Shown: one piece after another, positions 9,307-18,655 of the stretch | Layout: every line of letters begins with the position of its first letter | Position numbering within the stretch: position 1 is the stretch's first letter | Origin: Paramicrobacterium agarici | Lineage (GTDB): Bacteria > Actinomycetota > Actinomycetes > Actinomycetales > Microbacteriaceae | Reading direction: 5' to 3' | DNA length: 64,000 nt | NCBI RefSeq assembly: GCF_002563955.1 | Contig: NZ_PDJE01000001.1 | Location: 3,100,001 to 3,164,000 of the forward strand | The notes under the pieces: model-generated | What the model was told of the DNA's origin: nothing | Database searches by the model: none | The model's input: the letters and a program-made list of their open reading frames with translations, nothing else | Program-made: the position numbers and the translations under genes

Positions 9307-11706
9307 TCAGAGCTTCTCGATAGGAGCGATCTTGATCAGGAGCTTCTTCGCGCCCGCTGCATCGAACAGAACGTGGGCAACGCGCTTCGTGCCCTCGCCC
9401 GTCACATTCTGCACGCGGCCTTCACCGAAGTCCGAGTGACGGATGCGGTCGCCCGCTGCGAGCTCGAGGTCGCCGTTGTCGCGCACGGTGTTCGTGACTT
9501 TGTTAGGCCACTGCTTCTTCTCGGCGCGAGGCAGTGCCGCAGCATCCTGCCCCCTGCCCGGCGACCAGCGACGCGCATTGAGCGCCCGCGACTGCGTACC
9601 GCCGCGCGAATTGACGGAACCAGGTGACTGCTTCCAGTCGATGAGTTCGGCGGGGATCTCCTGCAGGTACCGACTCGGCATCGCGACAGCGGTCTCGCCG
9701 AACTGCGCGCGTGTCATGGCGAGCGAGAGAAACAGCCGTTTGCGGGCGCGCGTGATGCCGACGTAGAACAGCCTGCGCTCCTCCGACGGTCCGCCCGGCT
9801 CGTTCGCCGACATGCGGTGCGGAAGCAGGTCTTCTTCGACGCCCGTCAAGAACACCGTGTCGTACTCGAGGCCCTTCGCGGTGTGCAGCGTCATGAGCGA
9901 CACGGTTCCGCTCGCGTCGTCGATGTCGTCGGCCGCGGCGACGAGCGACACCTCGGTGAGAAAGTCGATGAGCGTTCCGTCGGGGTTGTTGCGCTCGAAC
10001 TCCTTGGTGACCGCGACGAGCTCATCGAGGTTCTCGGCGCGCGCTTCGTCTTGCGGGTCGCGGCTCATCCGCAGCGCGTCGATGAGCCCGCTCTTCTGCA
10101 ACAGCGTCGTGAGCACCTCGCTCACCTTGCCCGCGTCGGCGAGCGCAGCGGCCTCGTCGAGCACGTTCGACAGGTCGCTGATCGCCCGCGTCACCTTGGG
10201 TCCGAATCCGAGGGTGGATGCTTCGCGCAATGCCTCGCGCAGTGTGGTCTCGGCGTTCTCCGCAAAGCTCGCCAGCTGCGTCACCGTCGCCGGGCCGATG
10301 CCGCGCTTCGGCGTATTGATGATGCGCCGTACCGCAAGTTCGTCTGCCGGGTTCATCACACTCGTGAGGTAGGCGAAGGCGTCCTTGATCTCGGCACGCT
10401 CGTAGAACTTCGTGCCGCCCATGATCTTGTACGGAAGCGCCGAGCGCACGAAGATCTCTTCAAGTGCGCGCGTCTGCGCGTTGGTGCGATAGAAGACGGC
10501 GATGTCGCCGTATGCGAGGCCGTCGGCGTGCAGACGCTCGATCTCATCGGCAACAAACTGCGCTTCGTCATGCCCGGAGTATCCCGTGAAGCCGATGATT
10601 TTGTCGCCCGACCCGATGTCGGTCCACAGCTTCTTGTCTTTGCGATCGAAGTTGTTCGCGATGACGGCGTTCGCCGCCGACAGAATGTTCTGCGTCGACC
10701 GGTAGTTCTGCTCGAGCAGAATCACCTTCGCCCCGCGAAAATCGCGCTCGAACTCGACGATGTTGCGAATGTCGGCGCCCCGGAACGCATAGATCGACTG
10801 GTCGGAATCGCCCACGACCGTGAGCGATGCCCCTTCGTCGACACCCGGAAGAAAACCATCTGCCTCGGGCTCGCGCGTCAGCTCGCGAATGAGCGCGTAC
10901 TGCGCGTGGTTGGTGTCTTGGTACTCGTCGACGAGCACGTGGCGAAACTTCTTCTGGTACAGCGCGGCCACCTGCGGAAACGCGCGGAACAGGTACACCG
11001 TCTGCGCAATGAGGTCGTCGAAGTCGAACGCGCTGGCGCGCTGAAGCTCACGTTGGTAGTCGCGGAAGATCTCGACGAAGGCAGCTTCATTCGGGTCGGA
11101 CATGTTCGCGTTGCGTGCGTAACTGTCAGCATCCGCCAGCTCATTCTTGAGCTTGGAGATCTTCGCTGCCGCGTTGGCGGGCGTGAATCCGAGCACGTCG
11201 GCGTCGTACCGCTTGATGATGCGCTTGAGCAGCACGCGCGAGTCTGACGAGTCGTAGATGGTGAAGTTCTTGCCGAAGCCCACGTTCTCAGCCTCGCGCC
11301 GCAGAATGCGCACGCACGCCGAGTGGAACGTCGAGATCCACATGCCCTCTGTGCGCCCGCCGAGCAGGTCTTCGACGCGCTCGCGCATCTCGGCCGCCGC
11401 TTTGTTCGTGAACGTGATGGCGAGAATCTGACTCGGCCACGCCTCGCGGTTCTCGATGAGACTCGCGATGCGGTGCGTGAGCACGCGCGTCTTTCCCGAC
11501 CCCGCCCCCGCGACGATGAGCAGCGCCTTGCCCCGGTATTCGACGGCTTCGCGCTGCTGCGGGTTGAGACCGTCAAGCAGGTGAGCGGATGCTGCCGAGC
11601 CATCGCCCGGAATGCCAGCGGTCGGCCAGTCGACGATCACCGGAGTCGCCGGATCGTCCGTGACCTGTTCGCTGCCGTGTGCGTCAGAAGTGGAGGTGCT
11701 CGTCAT
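9307..11706 (-). CDS. pcrA: ATP-dependent DNA helicase PcrA/UvrD
   Basis: 799 aa superfamily 1A helicase for nucleotide excision repair and removal of RecA or replication obstacles. Motifs in order: LNPQQREAV (Q motif), AGAGSGKTRVL (Walker A), DEYQDTNHAQY (Walker B), VGDSDQSIYAFRGAD (motif III), TLHTAKGLEYDTVFL (motif V) and YVGITRARKRL (motif VI). The C-terminus keeps the PcrA Tudor-like segment GDRIRHSDFGEGRV, which contacts RNA polymerase in relatives. A flexible N-terminal 45 residues precedes the core. The start is 12 nt downstream of the glycerophosphodiesterase stop, so the two genes are probably co-transcribed. Confidence 0.97.
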   Translation of the reverse strand: MTSTSTSDAHGSEQVTDDPATPVIVDWPTAGIPGDGSAASAHLLDGLNPQQREAVEYRGKALLIVAGAGSGKTRVLTHRIASLIENREAWPSQILAITFTNKAAAEMRERVEDLLGGRTEGMWISTFHSACVRILRREAENVGFGKNFTIYDSSDSRVLLKRIIKRYDADVLGFTPANAAAKISKLKNELADADSYARNANMSDPNEAAFVEIFRDYQRELQRASAFDFDDLIAQTVYLFRAFPQVAALYQKKFRHVLVDEYQDTNHAQYALIRELTREPEADGFLPGVDEGASLTVVGDSDQSIYAFRGADIRNIVEFERDFRGAKVILLEQNYRSTQNILSAANAVIANNFDRKDKKLWTDIGSGDKIIGFTGYSGHDEAQFVADEIERLHADGLAYGDIAVFYRTNAQTRALEEIFVRSALPYKIMGGTKFYERAEIKDAFAYLTSVMNPADELAVRRIINTPKRGIGPATVTQLASFAENAETTLREALREASTLGFGPKVTRAISDLSNVLDEAAALADAGKVSEVLTTLLQKSGLIDALRMSRDPQDEARAENLDELVAVTKEFERNNPDGTLIDFLTEVSLVAAADDIDDASGTVSLMTLHTAKGLEYDTVFLTGVEEDLLPHRMSANEPGGPSEERRLFYVGITRARKRLFLSLAMTRAQFGETAVAMPSRYLQEIPAELIDWKQSPGSVNSRGGTQSRALNARRWSPGRGQDAAALPRAEKKQWPNKVTNTVRDNGDLELAAGDRIRHSDFGEGRVQNVTGEGTKRVAHVLFDAAGAKKLLIKIAPIEKL

Positions 11707-11718
11707 GTCCCTTCAAGT

Positions 11719-12708
11719 CTAAGCTGTGCGGCTGACAGCCAGATCGGGATGATCCGCGAACACCCCGTCGACGCCCGTCGACAGAATCTCGTCGAACTCG
11801 CGCTGCCACCGTCCGAACGCCGCACGGCCGTCGCCCGTTCGATGCCGTGAGTCGAGAAACGCGTTCTCGGGACGCAGCGTCCAGGTGTACACGACAAGCC
11901 CGCGCCGGTGCGCGTGCGAAACGAGGTCGCCCACGCTGCTGCCGAGCGGCGTCCACGGCAGCAGGTACGCCTTGTCGACGCTGATTCCGTCGACGGCCGC
12001 GGCGAGTGCATCGAGCCCGCTGTCGGTGAGGTCGTCGGCGTAGGTCCGCGCGGCACTGCCGTCACGCGCCACGCGGTCGGCCGGCGCTCCGGCTTTCTCG
12101 ATCAGGTACACGTAGCGCGCGTCGAGGCCGCTCGCCTTGAGCCGCTCGAGCACGCCGAGCTCGAAGCTCTCGATCACCAGGCCGGTTTCGGCCGACCACC
12201 CGGAGTGAGCGAGCTCGCGGGCCAGCAGCTCGTCAAGGGGAAGCCCGAGCGCCGCGAAGTACGTCGCGTGCTTGATCTCGACGACGAGTCCCACGCGTCG
12301 CCCCGTCGTCTGCTCGTGCTCGCGCAGCAGCTCGAGCACGTCGGCGAGCCGCAGCATCCGTTCCCTACCGTCGAACGCGGCGCTGTCCGGCCGCAGTTCT
12401 GCAATCCGCTCACGTACGCGCAGTGATCGCAGCTCGTCCCACGTGAAGTCCTCGGTGAACCAGCCGGTCACCTCAGCTCCGTGCACGGTCTTCGTCGTGC
12501 GCCTGTCGGCGAATTCAGGATGCTGCGCGACATCCGTCGTGCCGCCGATCTCGTTCTCGTGCCGCACGACGAGAACACCGTCGCGCGTGGCGACGACGTC
12601 GGGCTCGACGGCGTCGGCTCCCAGCTCGAACGCGAGGCGGTACGACGCGGCGGAGTGCTCGGGGCGATACCCCGGGGCGCCGCGGTGTCCGATGACGAGT
12701 GCGCTCAT
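11719..12708 (-). CDS. Glycerophosphodiester phosphodiesterase
   Basis: 329 aa GDPD-family TIM barrel. It hydrolyses deacylated phospholipids to glycerol-3-phosphate and an alcohol. The signature is intact: IGHRGAPGYRPEHS, the metal-binding ELGADAVEPDVVATRDG, and the VVRHENEIGGTT segment with the second catalytic histidine. The EIKHAT strand and the C-terminal DGVFADHPDLA close the barrel. There is no signal peptide, so it is probably cytoplasmic. It is upstream of pcrA on the same strand. glpD, which uses glycerol-3-phosphate, is 10 kb away. Confidence 0.93.
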   Translation of the reverse strand: MSALVIGHRGAPGYRPEHSAASYRLAFELGADAVEPDVVATRDGVLVVRHENEIGGTTDVAQHPEFADRRTTKTVHGAEVTGWFTEDFTWDELRSLRVRERIAELRPDSAAFDGRERMLRLADVLELLREHEQTTGRRVGLVVEIKHATYFAALGLPLDELLARELAHSGWSAETGLVIESFELGVLERLKASGLDARYVYLIEKAGAPADRVARDGSAARTYADDLTDSGLDALAAAVDGISVDKAYLLPWTPLGSSVGDLVSHAHRRGLVVYTWTLRPENAFLDSRHRTGDGRAAFGRWQREFDEILSTGVDGVFADHPDLAVSRTA

Positions 12709-12849
12709 GTGCCCAGGCTACGTCCAGAGCCCGCGCTGCTGCAGGGGTACTAGCTGAGGATTCGCCTTGCTCTCTGCGGGAACATAGCCAGTTCCGATAG
12801 CGTTAAGCATAGTATTCCACCCCCAATACGAGAGTAGGGATCACGCCTC

Positions 12850-13644
12850 ATGGCCATCGACAACCCGGCATTCCGCAACGCCGGATTCCAGCGCGGCGGC
12901 GTCGCTCAGCAGCCGCAGAACCTCACAGCAGAGCAGCTGCAGCAAATGTACGACGAGCCGGCGGCGACGGCTGTGCAGACCGACCGCATGACGGTCGAAG
13001 ACACCCTCGGCAAGTCCGTCATCGCGTTCGGCATCCTCCTTGTCGGTGCGGCAGTCGGCTGGTTCATTCCCGCGCTCGCGATTCCCGCGGCCATCGCCGG
13101 CTTCGTGCTCGCACTCGTCAACATCTTCAAGAAGGAGCCTTCTGCTCCCCTCGTGCTCAGCTACGCGGGTGTTCAGGGAATCTTCGTCGGCGGCATCTCG
13201 GGCATCTTCGAGAGCATGTTCCCGGGCATCGTGAGCCAGGCGCTCATCGGCACCGTCGCGGTGTTCGGCGTGACGTTCGCCCTGTTCGCCAGCGGCAAGG
13301 TGCGCGCCTCGGCTCGCGCCACCAAGGTCTTCATGATCGCGATGATCGGCTACGCCGTCTTCTCGCTCGTGAACATCGTTCTGATGTGGACCGGCGCCAA
13401 CGACGACCCGTGGGGGCTTCGCGGCAGCGTTGAGATCGCGGGTATCCCGCTCGGTCTGATCCTCGGCGTTCTCGTCGTGATCATGGCGGCGTACTCGCTT
13501 GTTCTCGACTTCGACTTCATCAAGCAGGGCGCTCAGAACGGCCTGCCGCGCAAGTTCGGTTGGACCGGAGTCTTCGGCGTCATGATGACCGTCGTCTGGC
13601 TCTACCTTGAGATCCTCCGCATGATCGCCATCACGCGCGACTGA
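12850..13644 (+). CDS. Bax inhibitor-1 / YccA family membrane protein
   Basis: 264 aa. A polar N-terminus of about 55 residues is followed by seven membrane helices and the charged C-terminal segment typical of the family. YccA/TMBIM proteins form pH-sensitive calcium-leak channels in some bacteria or modulate FtsH; the role in actinobacteria is unknown. FNPAF-type openings like MAIDNPAFRNAGF are common in actinobacterial members. The gene is monocistronic and convergent with the FBP protein gene, with a hairpin between them. The 141 bp before it hold no confident promoter. Confidence 0.9.
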   Translation: MAIDNPAFRNAGFQRGGVAQQPQNLTAEQLQQMYDEPAATAVQTDRMTVEDTLGKSVIAFGILLVGAAVGWFIPALAIPAAIAGFVLALVNIFKKEPSAPLVLSYAGVQGIFVGGISGIFESMFPGIVSQALIGTVAVFGVTFALFASGKVRASARATKVFMIAMIGYAVFSLVNIVLMWTGANDDPWGLRGSVEIAGIPLGLILGVLVVIMAAYSLVLDFDFIKQGAQNGLPRKFGWTGVFGVMMTVVWLYLEILRMIAITRD

Positions 13645-13662
13645 TCTCCTCGAGCTTCAGCC

Positions 13663-13696
13663 AAACGCCCCTCGTCCGCACAGATGAGGGGCGTTT
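13663..13696. terminator. Bidirectional terminator hairpin
   Basis: An 11-bp stem AAACGCCCCTC/GAGGGGCGTTT with a 12-nt loop lies between two convergent genes. The T run on the right arm and the A run on the left give a weak U-tract in both directions. Confidence 0.8.
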
Positions 13697-13705
13697 GCTG
13701 TACGG

Positions 13706-14188
13706 CTACGCCGTCTTGAGGACGTCGGCGGTGAATCCCTGCACGCGCTCCAGCAACCGCTGAGACCGCGTTTCGACGAGGTCGGGCTGCAGCGGCTGAG
13801 ACGGCGTGATGCGAATGAGCATCGAACACGCGAGGTCCTCGCAGATGTACGTGCCGATCGTGTTGCCGTTCAGCCCAGCCTCCCCGGCTCGCGGAGCCGA
13901 GAACATGCGCACTTGCGTCGCGGGCTGTGACGATCGGCAAAACGAGCACATGGCGGCGATCCCACGATTGAGACCGCCGGATGCTGCGCGCACGACGATC
14001 CCGACCGGGCGATCGTCTGCCCAGTGCACGATGTACCCGAGCCGTGCCGCCTGCGGATCACGCCACCCCAGGTACTCGCGTTCGTCCCACATCGTCTCGT
14101 GCAATCCGGGAAGCGGCAGGCGCTCAAGCTGCTCTGGAGTCGCGTTCACAAAGCTCGACACGATGTCGTCAGGGGTCAACTGCTTCAT
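13706..14188 (-). CDS. FBP domain protein (EF-G-binding, treble-clef zinc finger)
   Basis: 160 aa. The C-terminal half has the zinc finger of FusB-like EF-G-binding proteins: MCSFCRSSQ and TIGTYICEDLACSMLIR supply four cysteines. FusB-type proteins bind elongation factor G and rescue it from the ribosome, which gives fusidic acid resistance in staphylococci. Actinobacterial FBP_C proteins are widespread, and whether they confer resistance is unknown. The N-terminal segment (TPDDIVSSFVNATPEQLERL) is the usual helical lead-in. Convergent with the Bax-inhibitor-like gene. Confidence 0.9.
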   Translation of the reverse strand: MKQLTPDDIVSSFVNATPEQLERLPLPGLHETMWDEREYLGWRDPQAARLGYIVHWADDRPVGIVVRAASGGLNRGIAAMCSFCRSSQPATQVRMFSAPRAGEAGLNGNTIGTYICEDLACSMLIRITPSQPLQPDLVETRSQRLLERVQGFTADVLKTA

Positions 14189-14307
14189 TCCAGCATCCTG
14201 CCGCGCTCACCCGCCGTAGTTCAAGTGCCCGCGTACTGAGCTTTCAGATGACGTTAGGATCATTCCACCCGTGCCGCGCCTGTGGCAGGACTGACGTAAG
14301 GAGCGAG

Positions 14308-14700
14308 GTGGACGGCAACGACATGTTCTCGCTCGCCCTCGAGCTTGCATCGTGGTTCGCGTTTGGTGCGTGCGTCGTCGTCGCAGTCATCGCGGTCATC
14401 GTTCACGTGACGTCGGGAACCTGGCGCAGCACGAACGGCGTCGTTGACGACGACGGTGCCGCGATCCGCTGGTTCATCGACGGAGGCGAACACTCGGGGC
14501 ACGCCGAGCTCAGCCGTGAGCAGCGCGACTGGCTGAACGGGCGAACCGAGGTGGAGATCTTCTACCGCGACGGGCGGCCGGGAACGTTCCGGTTCGAACA
14601 CCCGCATTCACACGTGCGAGTTCTCTGGTACACCGCGCTCGGACTGCTCGTGCTCGGCGTCGCGGCGTCGGTGGCGCAGCTCTTCGTCATGGCGCCCTGA
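14308..14700 (+). CDS. Small membrane protein, function unknown
   Basis: 130 aa. One helix near residues 8-33 and one near 105-128 enclose a soluble segment (SRTWR to HSHVRVLW) rich in charged residues. No recognised domain. The GTG at 14308 was chosen because AAGGAG stands just upstream with short spacing; the ATG at 14323 has no such signal. The frame is open further upstream, but that part runs opposite the FBP gene and looks non-coding. It is convergent with guaA, with only 16 nt between the stops. Confidence 0.7.
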   Translation: MDGNDMFSLALELASWFAFGACVVVAVIAVIVHVTSGTWRSTNGVVDDDGAAIRWFIDGGEHSGHAELSREQRDWLNGRTEVEIFYRDGRPGTFRFEHPHSHVRVLWYTALGLLVLGVAASVAQLFVMAP

Positions 14701-14716
14701 GCCGCGCGCGGGAAGA

Positions 14717-16300
14717 TCACTCCCACTCAATGGTGCCCGGCGGCTTCGACGTGACGTCGAGCACAACGCGGTTCACTTCTTCGACCTCGTTCGTAATGCG
14801 GTTCGAGATGCGCGCCAGCACATCGTACGGAACACGCGTCCAGTCGGCGGTCATGGCGTCTTCACTCGAGACCGGCCGCAGCACGATCGGGTGCCCATAC
14901 GTGCGCCCATCGCCCTGCACGCCCACTGACCGCACATCGGCGAGAAGCACGACGGGGCACTGCCAGATCTCGTTGTCGAGCCCGGCCGCCGTGAGCTCTT
15001 CGCGCACGATGGCGTCTGCCTCGCGCAGCACCTCGAGCCGCTCGGCGGTCACCGAACCGACAATGCGAATGCCGAGTCCCGGTCCAGGGAACGGCTGGCG
15101 CCCCACGATCTCCTCCGGCAGCCCGAGTTCGCGCCCGATCGCGCGCACCTCGTCTTTGAACAGCGTGCGCAGCGGCTCGACGAGCTCGAACGTCATGTCT
15201 TCGGGCAGTCCGCCCACATTATGGTGACTCTTGATGTTCGCGGTGCCGGTTCCGCCACCCGACTCGACGACGTCGGGGTACAGGGTGCCCTGCACGAGAA
15301 AGCGAATCGGGTCTCCGTCGCTCTCAAGCGATTCGGCGACGAGGTCGGCTTGAGCGCGCTCGAACGTGCGGATGAACTCGCGGCCGATGATCTTGCGCTT
15401 CTGCTCGGGATCGCTCACGCCATCGAGCGCATCGAGAAACACGTCTGCCGCGTCGACGGTGACCAAGCGGATGCCGGTCGCGGCAACGTAGTCCTCTTCG
15501 ACCTGGCGCCGCTCGTCTTGGCGCAGCAGCCCGTGGTCGACGAACACGGCGGTGAGCTGATCACCCACAGCCTCGTGCACGAGCGCTGCGGCGACGGCGG
15601 AGTCGACGCCGCCCGAGAGCCCTGCGATGACCTTGCCCGAGCCGATCTGCGCGCGAATGCGCTCGACCTGCTCGGCGATGACGTTGCCCGAGTTCCAGTC
15701 GGGCGCAATGCCCGCGGCCTCGTGCAAGAAGTTCTCGAGAACGTTCTGCCCATATGCCGAGTGCTTGACCTCGGGGTGCCACTGCACGCCGTACAGGCAG
15801 CGCTCGTCGTTGCCGAACGCAGCGACAGGTGTGGATGCTGTCGACGCCAGTACCTGAAAGCCCTCGGGTGCCGCAGCCACCGAGTCGCCGTGGCTCATCC
15901 ACACCGTCTGCTCGGCCGGCTGTCCCGTGAGCAGCGTTCCGCCGTCGCCGGTCAGCTCGGCGTCTGTCGAGCCGTACTCGCGCTTGCCTGTGTGCGCCAC
16001 CTCGCCGCCGAGCGCGCGGGCCATCACCTGAAAGCCGTAGCAGATGCCGAGCGTCGGAATGCCGAGGTCGAAGATCTCGCTGTCGAAGCCGGGGGCGCCG
16101 TCGGCGTACACGCTCGACGGACCGCCCGAGAGGATCATGCCGACGGGGTTCTTCTCACGCACCTCGGCCGCCGTGATCGTGTGGGGCACGATCTCCGAAT
16201 ACACGCGGGCCTCGCGCACGCGACGCGCGATGAGCTGGGCATACTGGGCGCCGAAGTCGACGACGAGAACCGGCCGCATGGCCGTGGTCTGCTCGCTAAT
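14717..16300 (-). CDS. guaA: GMP synthase (glutamine-hydrolysing), probable ATT start
   Basis: 527 aa from the proposed start. Converts XMP to GMP. The glutaminase domain has [16 protein letters not shown], the nucleophile in [16 protein letters not shown], and the histidine/glutamate in [12 protein letters not shown]. The PP-loop ATPase domain has [15 protein letters not shown]. Start choice: a perfect AGGAGG (16307-16312) sits 6 nt before ATT at 16300, which gives [14 protein letters not shown]. The first in-frame ATG (16279) is 27 nt from that signal. The upstream GTG/ATG at 16327/16324 have no Shine-Dalgarno and lie inside the DUF3817 gene. The ATT overlaps the DUF3817 stop as ATTAG, so translation is probably coupled. 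Confidence 0.95.
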   Translation of the reverse strand: MSEQTTAMRPVLVVDFGAQYAQLIARRVREARVYSEIVPHTITAAEVREKNPVGMILSGGPSSVYADGAPGFDSEIFDLGIPTLGICYGFQVMARALGGEVAHTGKREYGSTDAELTGDGGTLLTGQPAEQTVWMSHGDSVAAAPEGFQVLASTASTPVAAFGNDERCLYGVQWHPEVKHSAYGQNVLENFLHEAAGIAPDWNSGNVIAEQVERIRAQIGSGKVIAGLSGGVDSAVAAALVHEAVGDQLTAVFVDHGLLRQDERRQVEEDYVAATGIRLVTVDAADVFLDALDGVSDPEQKRKIIGREFIRTFERAQADLVAESLESDGDPIRFLVQGTLYPDVVESGGGTGTANIKSHHNVGGLPEDMTFELVEPLRTLFKDEVRAIGRELGLPEEIVGRQPFPGPGLGIRIVGSVTAERLEVLREADAIVREELTAAGLDNEIWQCPVVLLADVRSVGVQGDGRTYGHPIVLRPVSSEDAMTADWTRVPYDVLARISNRITNEVEEVNRVVLDVTSKPPGTIEWE

Positions 16301-16751
16301 GGGTTGCCTCCTGGTTTTCGGCATCACGGGTCTGGTCGTCGCGCGCCTGCCGCTCGGCGAGGTACGCTCTCACGCGCTTGGCCATTCTCGCTTCGACGAT
16401 GAACGAGAGAAACGGCACGACGCCGCCGAGCGCGATCAGCACAAACGTCGTCAGGGGCCAGCGCATCAGGCTCCACAGCCGGAAGTCGGCGAAGAGGTAC
16501 ACGACGTAGAACCAGCCGTGCACGACGAGAACGCCGATCGAGAGGTTGATCGCGGCGACGCTTCCGCTCGGAACCAGGGCGAGAAAGCCGTAGGCTCCGC
16601 CCAGCTCGAGCTCGACGCCGAACGCGTACTTCCCGAGCATCTCGAGGCACAGCGCCAGCAGCAGCACACCCGTGATGATCGACGCCACCTGATAGAACTT
16701 CAGGGCACCCGGAATCTTCGGCAGATCGGATGCTCGGGGTTCAAGGGCCAT
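16296..16751 (-). CDS. DUF3817 integral membrane protein
   Basis: 151 aa with three to four membrane helices and basic loops. DUF3817 (YdzA-like) proteins are conserved in actinobacteria and often sit beside guaA or cytochrome oxidase accessory genes, as here between SURF1 and guaA. Biochemical role unknown. The start follows the SURF1 stop by 4 nt and the stop overlaps the guaA start, so SURF1-DUF3817-guaA is probably one operon. Confidence 0.85.
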   Translation of the reverse strand: MALEPRASDLPKIPGALKFYQVASIITGVLLLALCLEMLGKYAFGVELELGGAYGFLALVPSGSVAAINLSIGVLVVHGWFYVVYLFADFRLWSLMRWPLTTFVLIALGGVVPFLSFIVEARMAKRVRAYLAERQARDDQTRDAENQEATH

Positions 16752-16755
16752 GGTT

Positions 16756-17583
16756 CTAGTTTACTTTCTCGTTCGGTGCGTCTGTCGCCGCCTGGGCAAG
16801 CTCACGCTCTTCGATGTCTCGCTCCCACGCATCTTTCACGATGCGGTACCAAAGGAAGACGGCGAAGCCCGCGAACACGACCCATTCGATGGCGTAGAAG
16901 ATGTTGAGCCAGTTGATCTCCACCTTCTGCGCCGGGGGCGGGGAGCTGATGGTCTCCAGCCCCTCGGGCGCGGTGTCGGAGACGACGTAGATCTCGTAGA
17001 CATCCGTCTCGGCCATCTCGTGCCACACGTTCACGAAGAGCGCCGGCGCCATGGCCGTGATCTCGAACGGGGCGTCTTCGTCGAGCTCGGGGAACTGCGC
17101 GCTCAGGGCACGGCCGGTGACGGATGCTGATGCACGCTGCTCGTCGTTCAGGCGCTGCGCGACAGCATCCGCCTTCTGCTTCGATGGCGTCCAGCCGAGG
17201 GCAACGGCGAGCGCATCGCCCTGCTCGGTCACGAGGTGTCCGGCAACCCAGAACCCCGTTTCGCCCTCATTCAGCCGGTCGGTGATGACGAGGTAGTCGC
17301 CGGGAACGAACTCGCCGTCGACGCTCACCTTCTGCCCCACGCGCTCGGTTCGCAGCAGGCTTCCCGGCTGCACGGTCTCGGTGAGCGGACGCACCGTCTC
17401 GGTCGGGGCCGTCTGTTGCGTCGGGGCCGCACGGTAGGCGCGTTCGAGCTGCCACTTTCCGAGTGCGGCGAACGCGGCGGCGATCGCGAGAGCGAGAACA
17501 AGCAGCGCGATCCAGCGCGGCATGACCATTGTGCGCAGCAGCGTGCGCGGCTGGTGCGGATCGCGTCGAGAAATGATGCTCAC
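16756..17583 (-). CDS. SURF1 family protein
   Basis: 275 aa. SURF1/SenX proteins assist assembly of haem-copper cytochrome c oxidase. Two membrane helices flank a periplasmic-side domain: one near residues 22-45 (WIALLVLALAIAAAFAALG) and one near 233-255. The family's GKWQLERAYR, which follows the first helix, and the motif FVPGDYLVITDRLNEGETGFW are present. It is the first gene of the SURF1-DUF3817-guaA group. The 94 nt up to oleD contain no clear terminator. Confidence 0.92.
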   Translation of the reverse strand: MSIISRRDPHQPRTLLRTMVMPRWIALLVLALAIAAAFAALGKWQLERAYRAAPTQQTAPTETVRPLTETVQPGSLLRTERVGQKVSVDGEFVPGDYLVITDRLNEGETGFWVAGHLVTEQGDALAVALGWTPSKQKADAVAQRLNDEQRASASVTGRALSAQFPELDEDAPFEITAMAPALFVNVWHEMAETDVYEIYVVSDTAPEGLETISSPPPAQKVEINWLNIFYAIEWVVFAGFAVFLWYRIVKDAWERDIEERELAQAATDAPNEKVN

Positions 17584-17677
17584 TCTTTCGAAGGCCGAGA
17601 AGTTACCCGAGGGAACACGTCGACTCTATCCGCTCATCGCTGTGGGCTCGCTGAGGCGCCAGCGGTGCGCGGGGCGG

Positions 17678-18655
17678 TCACGCCCGGGTGCGGCGGTAGT
17701 GCTCAGCGAGCCTGCGCATGCCGTCGTCGATGCCGATCGCCGGCCTCCAGTCGAGGTCGCGGCGCGTGGCGCGCTGATCGAACCAGTGCGAGGTCGACAG
17801 CTGCTCGGCAAGAAAGCGCGTCATCGGCGGCTCGTCGCTTCTGGGGCGCACAGCCCACACGCGTTCGATGACGCTGCCTGCCGCCGTGGCGATGCCAGCC
17901 GGGATGCTGAGGCGCGGCGCACGAACGCCGGCCGCAGTGCAGATGCCGGCGAGCAGCTCGGCGACCGTTCGCGGCTCGCCGTTGGTGATCACGTAGCTGC
18001 GCCCGGTCACGTGCTCTGCACGGTGCAGAGCGGCAACGATGCCACTCGCGGCGTTGTCGATGTACGTCGAGTCGATGAGCGCCGTGCCATCGTTGAGCAG
18101 CGGCAGCGTTCCGCGCCGCGCCCGGTCGACAATGCGCGCGACGAGCTGCGTGTCGCCCGGTCCCCACACAAGGTGCGGTCGAACGGCGACGACGGCGAGG
18201 TCAGCGCTGCTTCTGTCGAGGGCGAGAAGCTCACCCTCGGCCTTTGTGCGGGCGTAGTCCCCGCGTGCGCGTTGCGGGTCCGCGGGTTCTGCCCCGACTC
18301 CCGCGAGAGAGTCCCCCACGTGCGCGACAGACGGCGACGACACCTGCACGAAGCGGCGCACTCCGGCCCGTTCGGCCGCATCGAGCAGGTTTCGCGTGCC
18401 CTCGACGTTGACGCGGCGAAACTCCGAGCGGTCCCCCGCCAGCGACACCTTCGCCGCGAGGTGCACGATCGCCTCGGCACCATCGACCGCGCGGCAGACG
18501 TCGGCGGCAGCGGTGACCGAGCCGAGCCTGTCGTCGACCCCTTCAAGCCCTGACGGCCGGCGCTGCAGAGTTCGAACGTCGTTGCCGGTGTCGCGCAGCA
18601 GCGTCGCCACCGCGCGGCCGAGCAGCCCGCTGGCTCCCGTGACGAGAACGGTCAT
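17678..18655 (-). CDS. oleD: OleD-type NAD(P)-dependent beta-keto acid reductase
   Basis: 325 aa extended short-chain dehydrogenase. TGASGLLGRAVATLL is the Rossmann nucleotide site and the YARTK motif gives the catalytic Tyr-Lys pair. In the olefin pathway OleD reduces the 2-alkyl-3-keto acid made by OleA to a 2-alkyl-3-hydroxy acid. Sequence alone fits the wider 3-beta-HSD/epimerase family. The assignment to OleD comes from its place in the operon: the ATG overlaps the oleBC stop (ATGA). Confidence 0.88.
   Translation of the reverse strand: MTVLVTGASGLLGRAVATLLRDTGNDVRTLQRRPSGLEGVDDRLGSVTAAADVCRAVDGAEAIVHLAAKVSLAGDRSEFRRVNVEGTRNLLDAAERAGVRRFVQVSSPSVAHVGDSLAGVGAEPADPQRARGDYARTKAEGELLALDRSSADLAVVAVRPHLVWGPGDTQLVARIVDRARRGTLPLLNDGTALIDSTYIDNAASGIVAALHRAEHVTGRSYVITNGEPRTVAELLAGICTAAGVRAPRLSIPAGIATAAGSVIERVWAVRPRSDEPPMTRFLAEQLSTSHWFDQRATRRDLDWRPAIGIDDGMRRLAEHYRRTRA

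Noticed and set aside
9817..11247. 476-residue open frame on the plus strand
   Set aside because: Antisense to the pcrA helicase, with no recognisable protein features.
16279..16327. Alternative guaA starts (GTG 16327, ATG 16324, ATG 16279)
   Set aside because: The first two lack a Shine-Dalgarno and extend into the DUF3817 gene; the last lies 27 nt from the AGGAGG. The ATT at 16300 fits spacing and overlap best.
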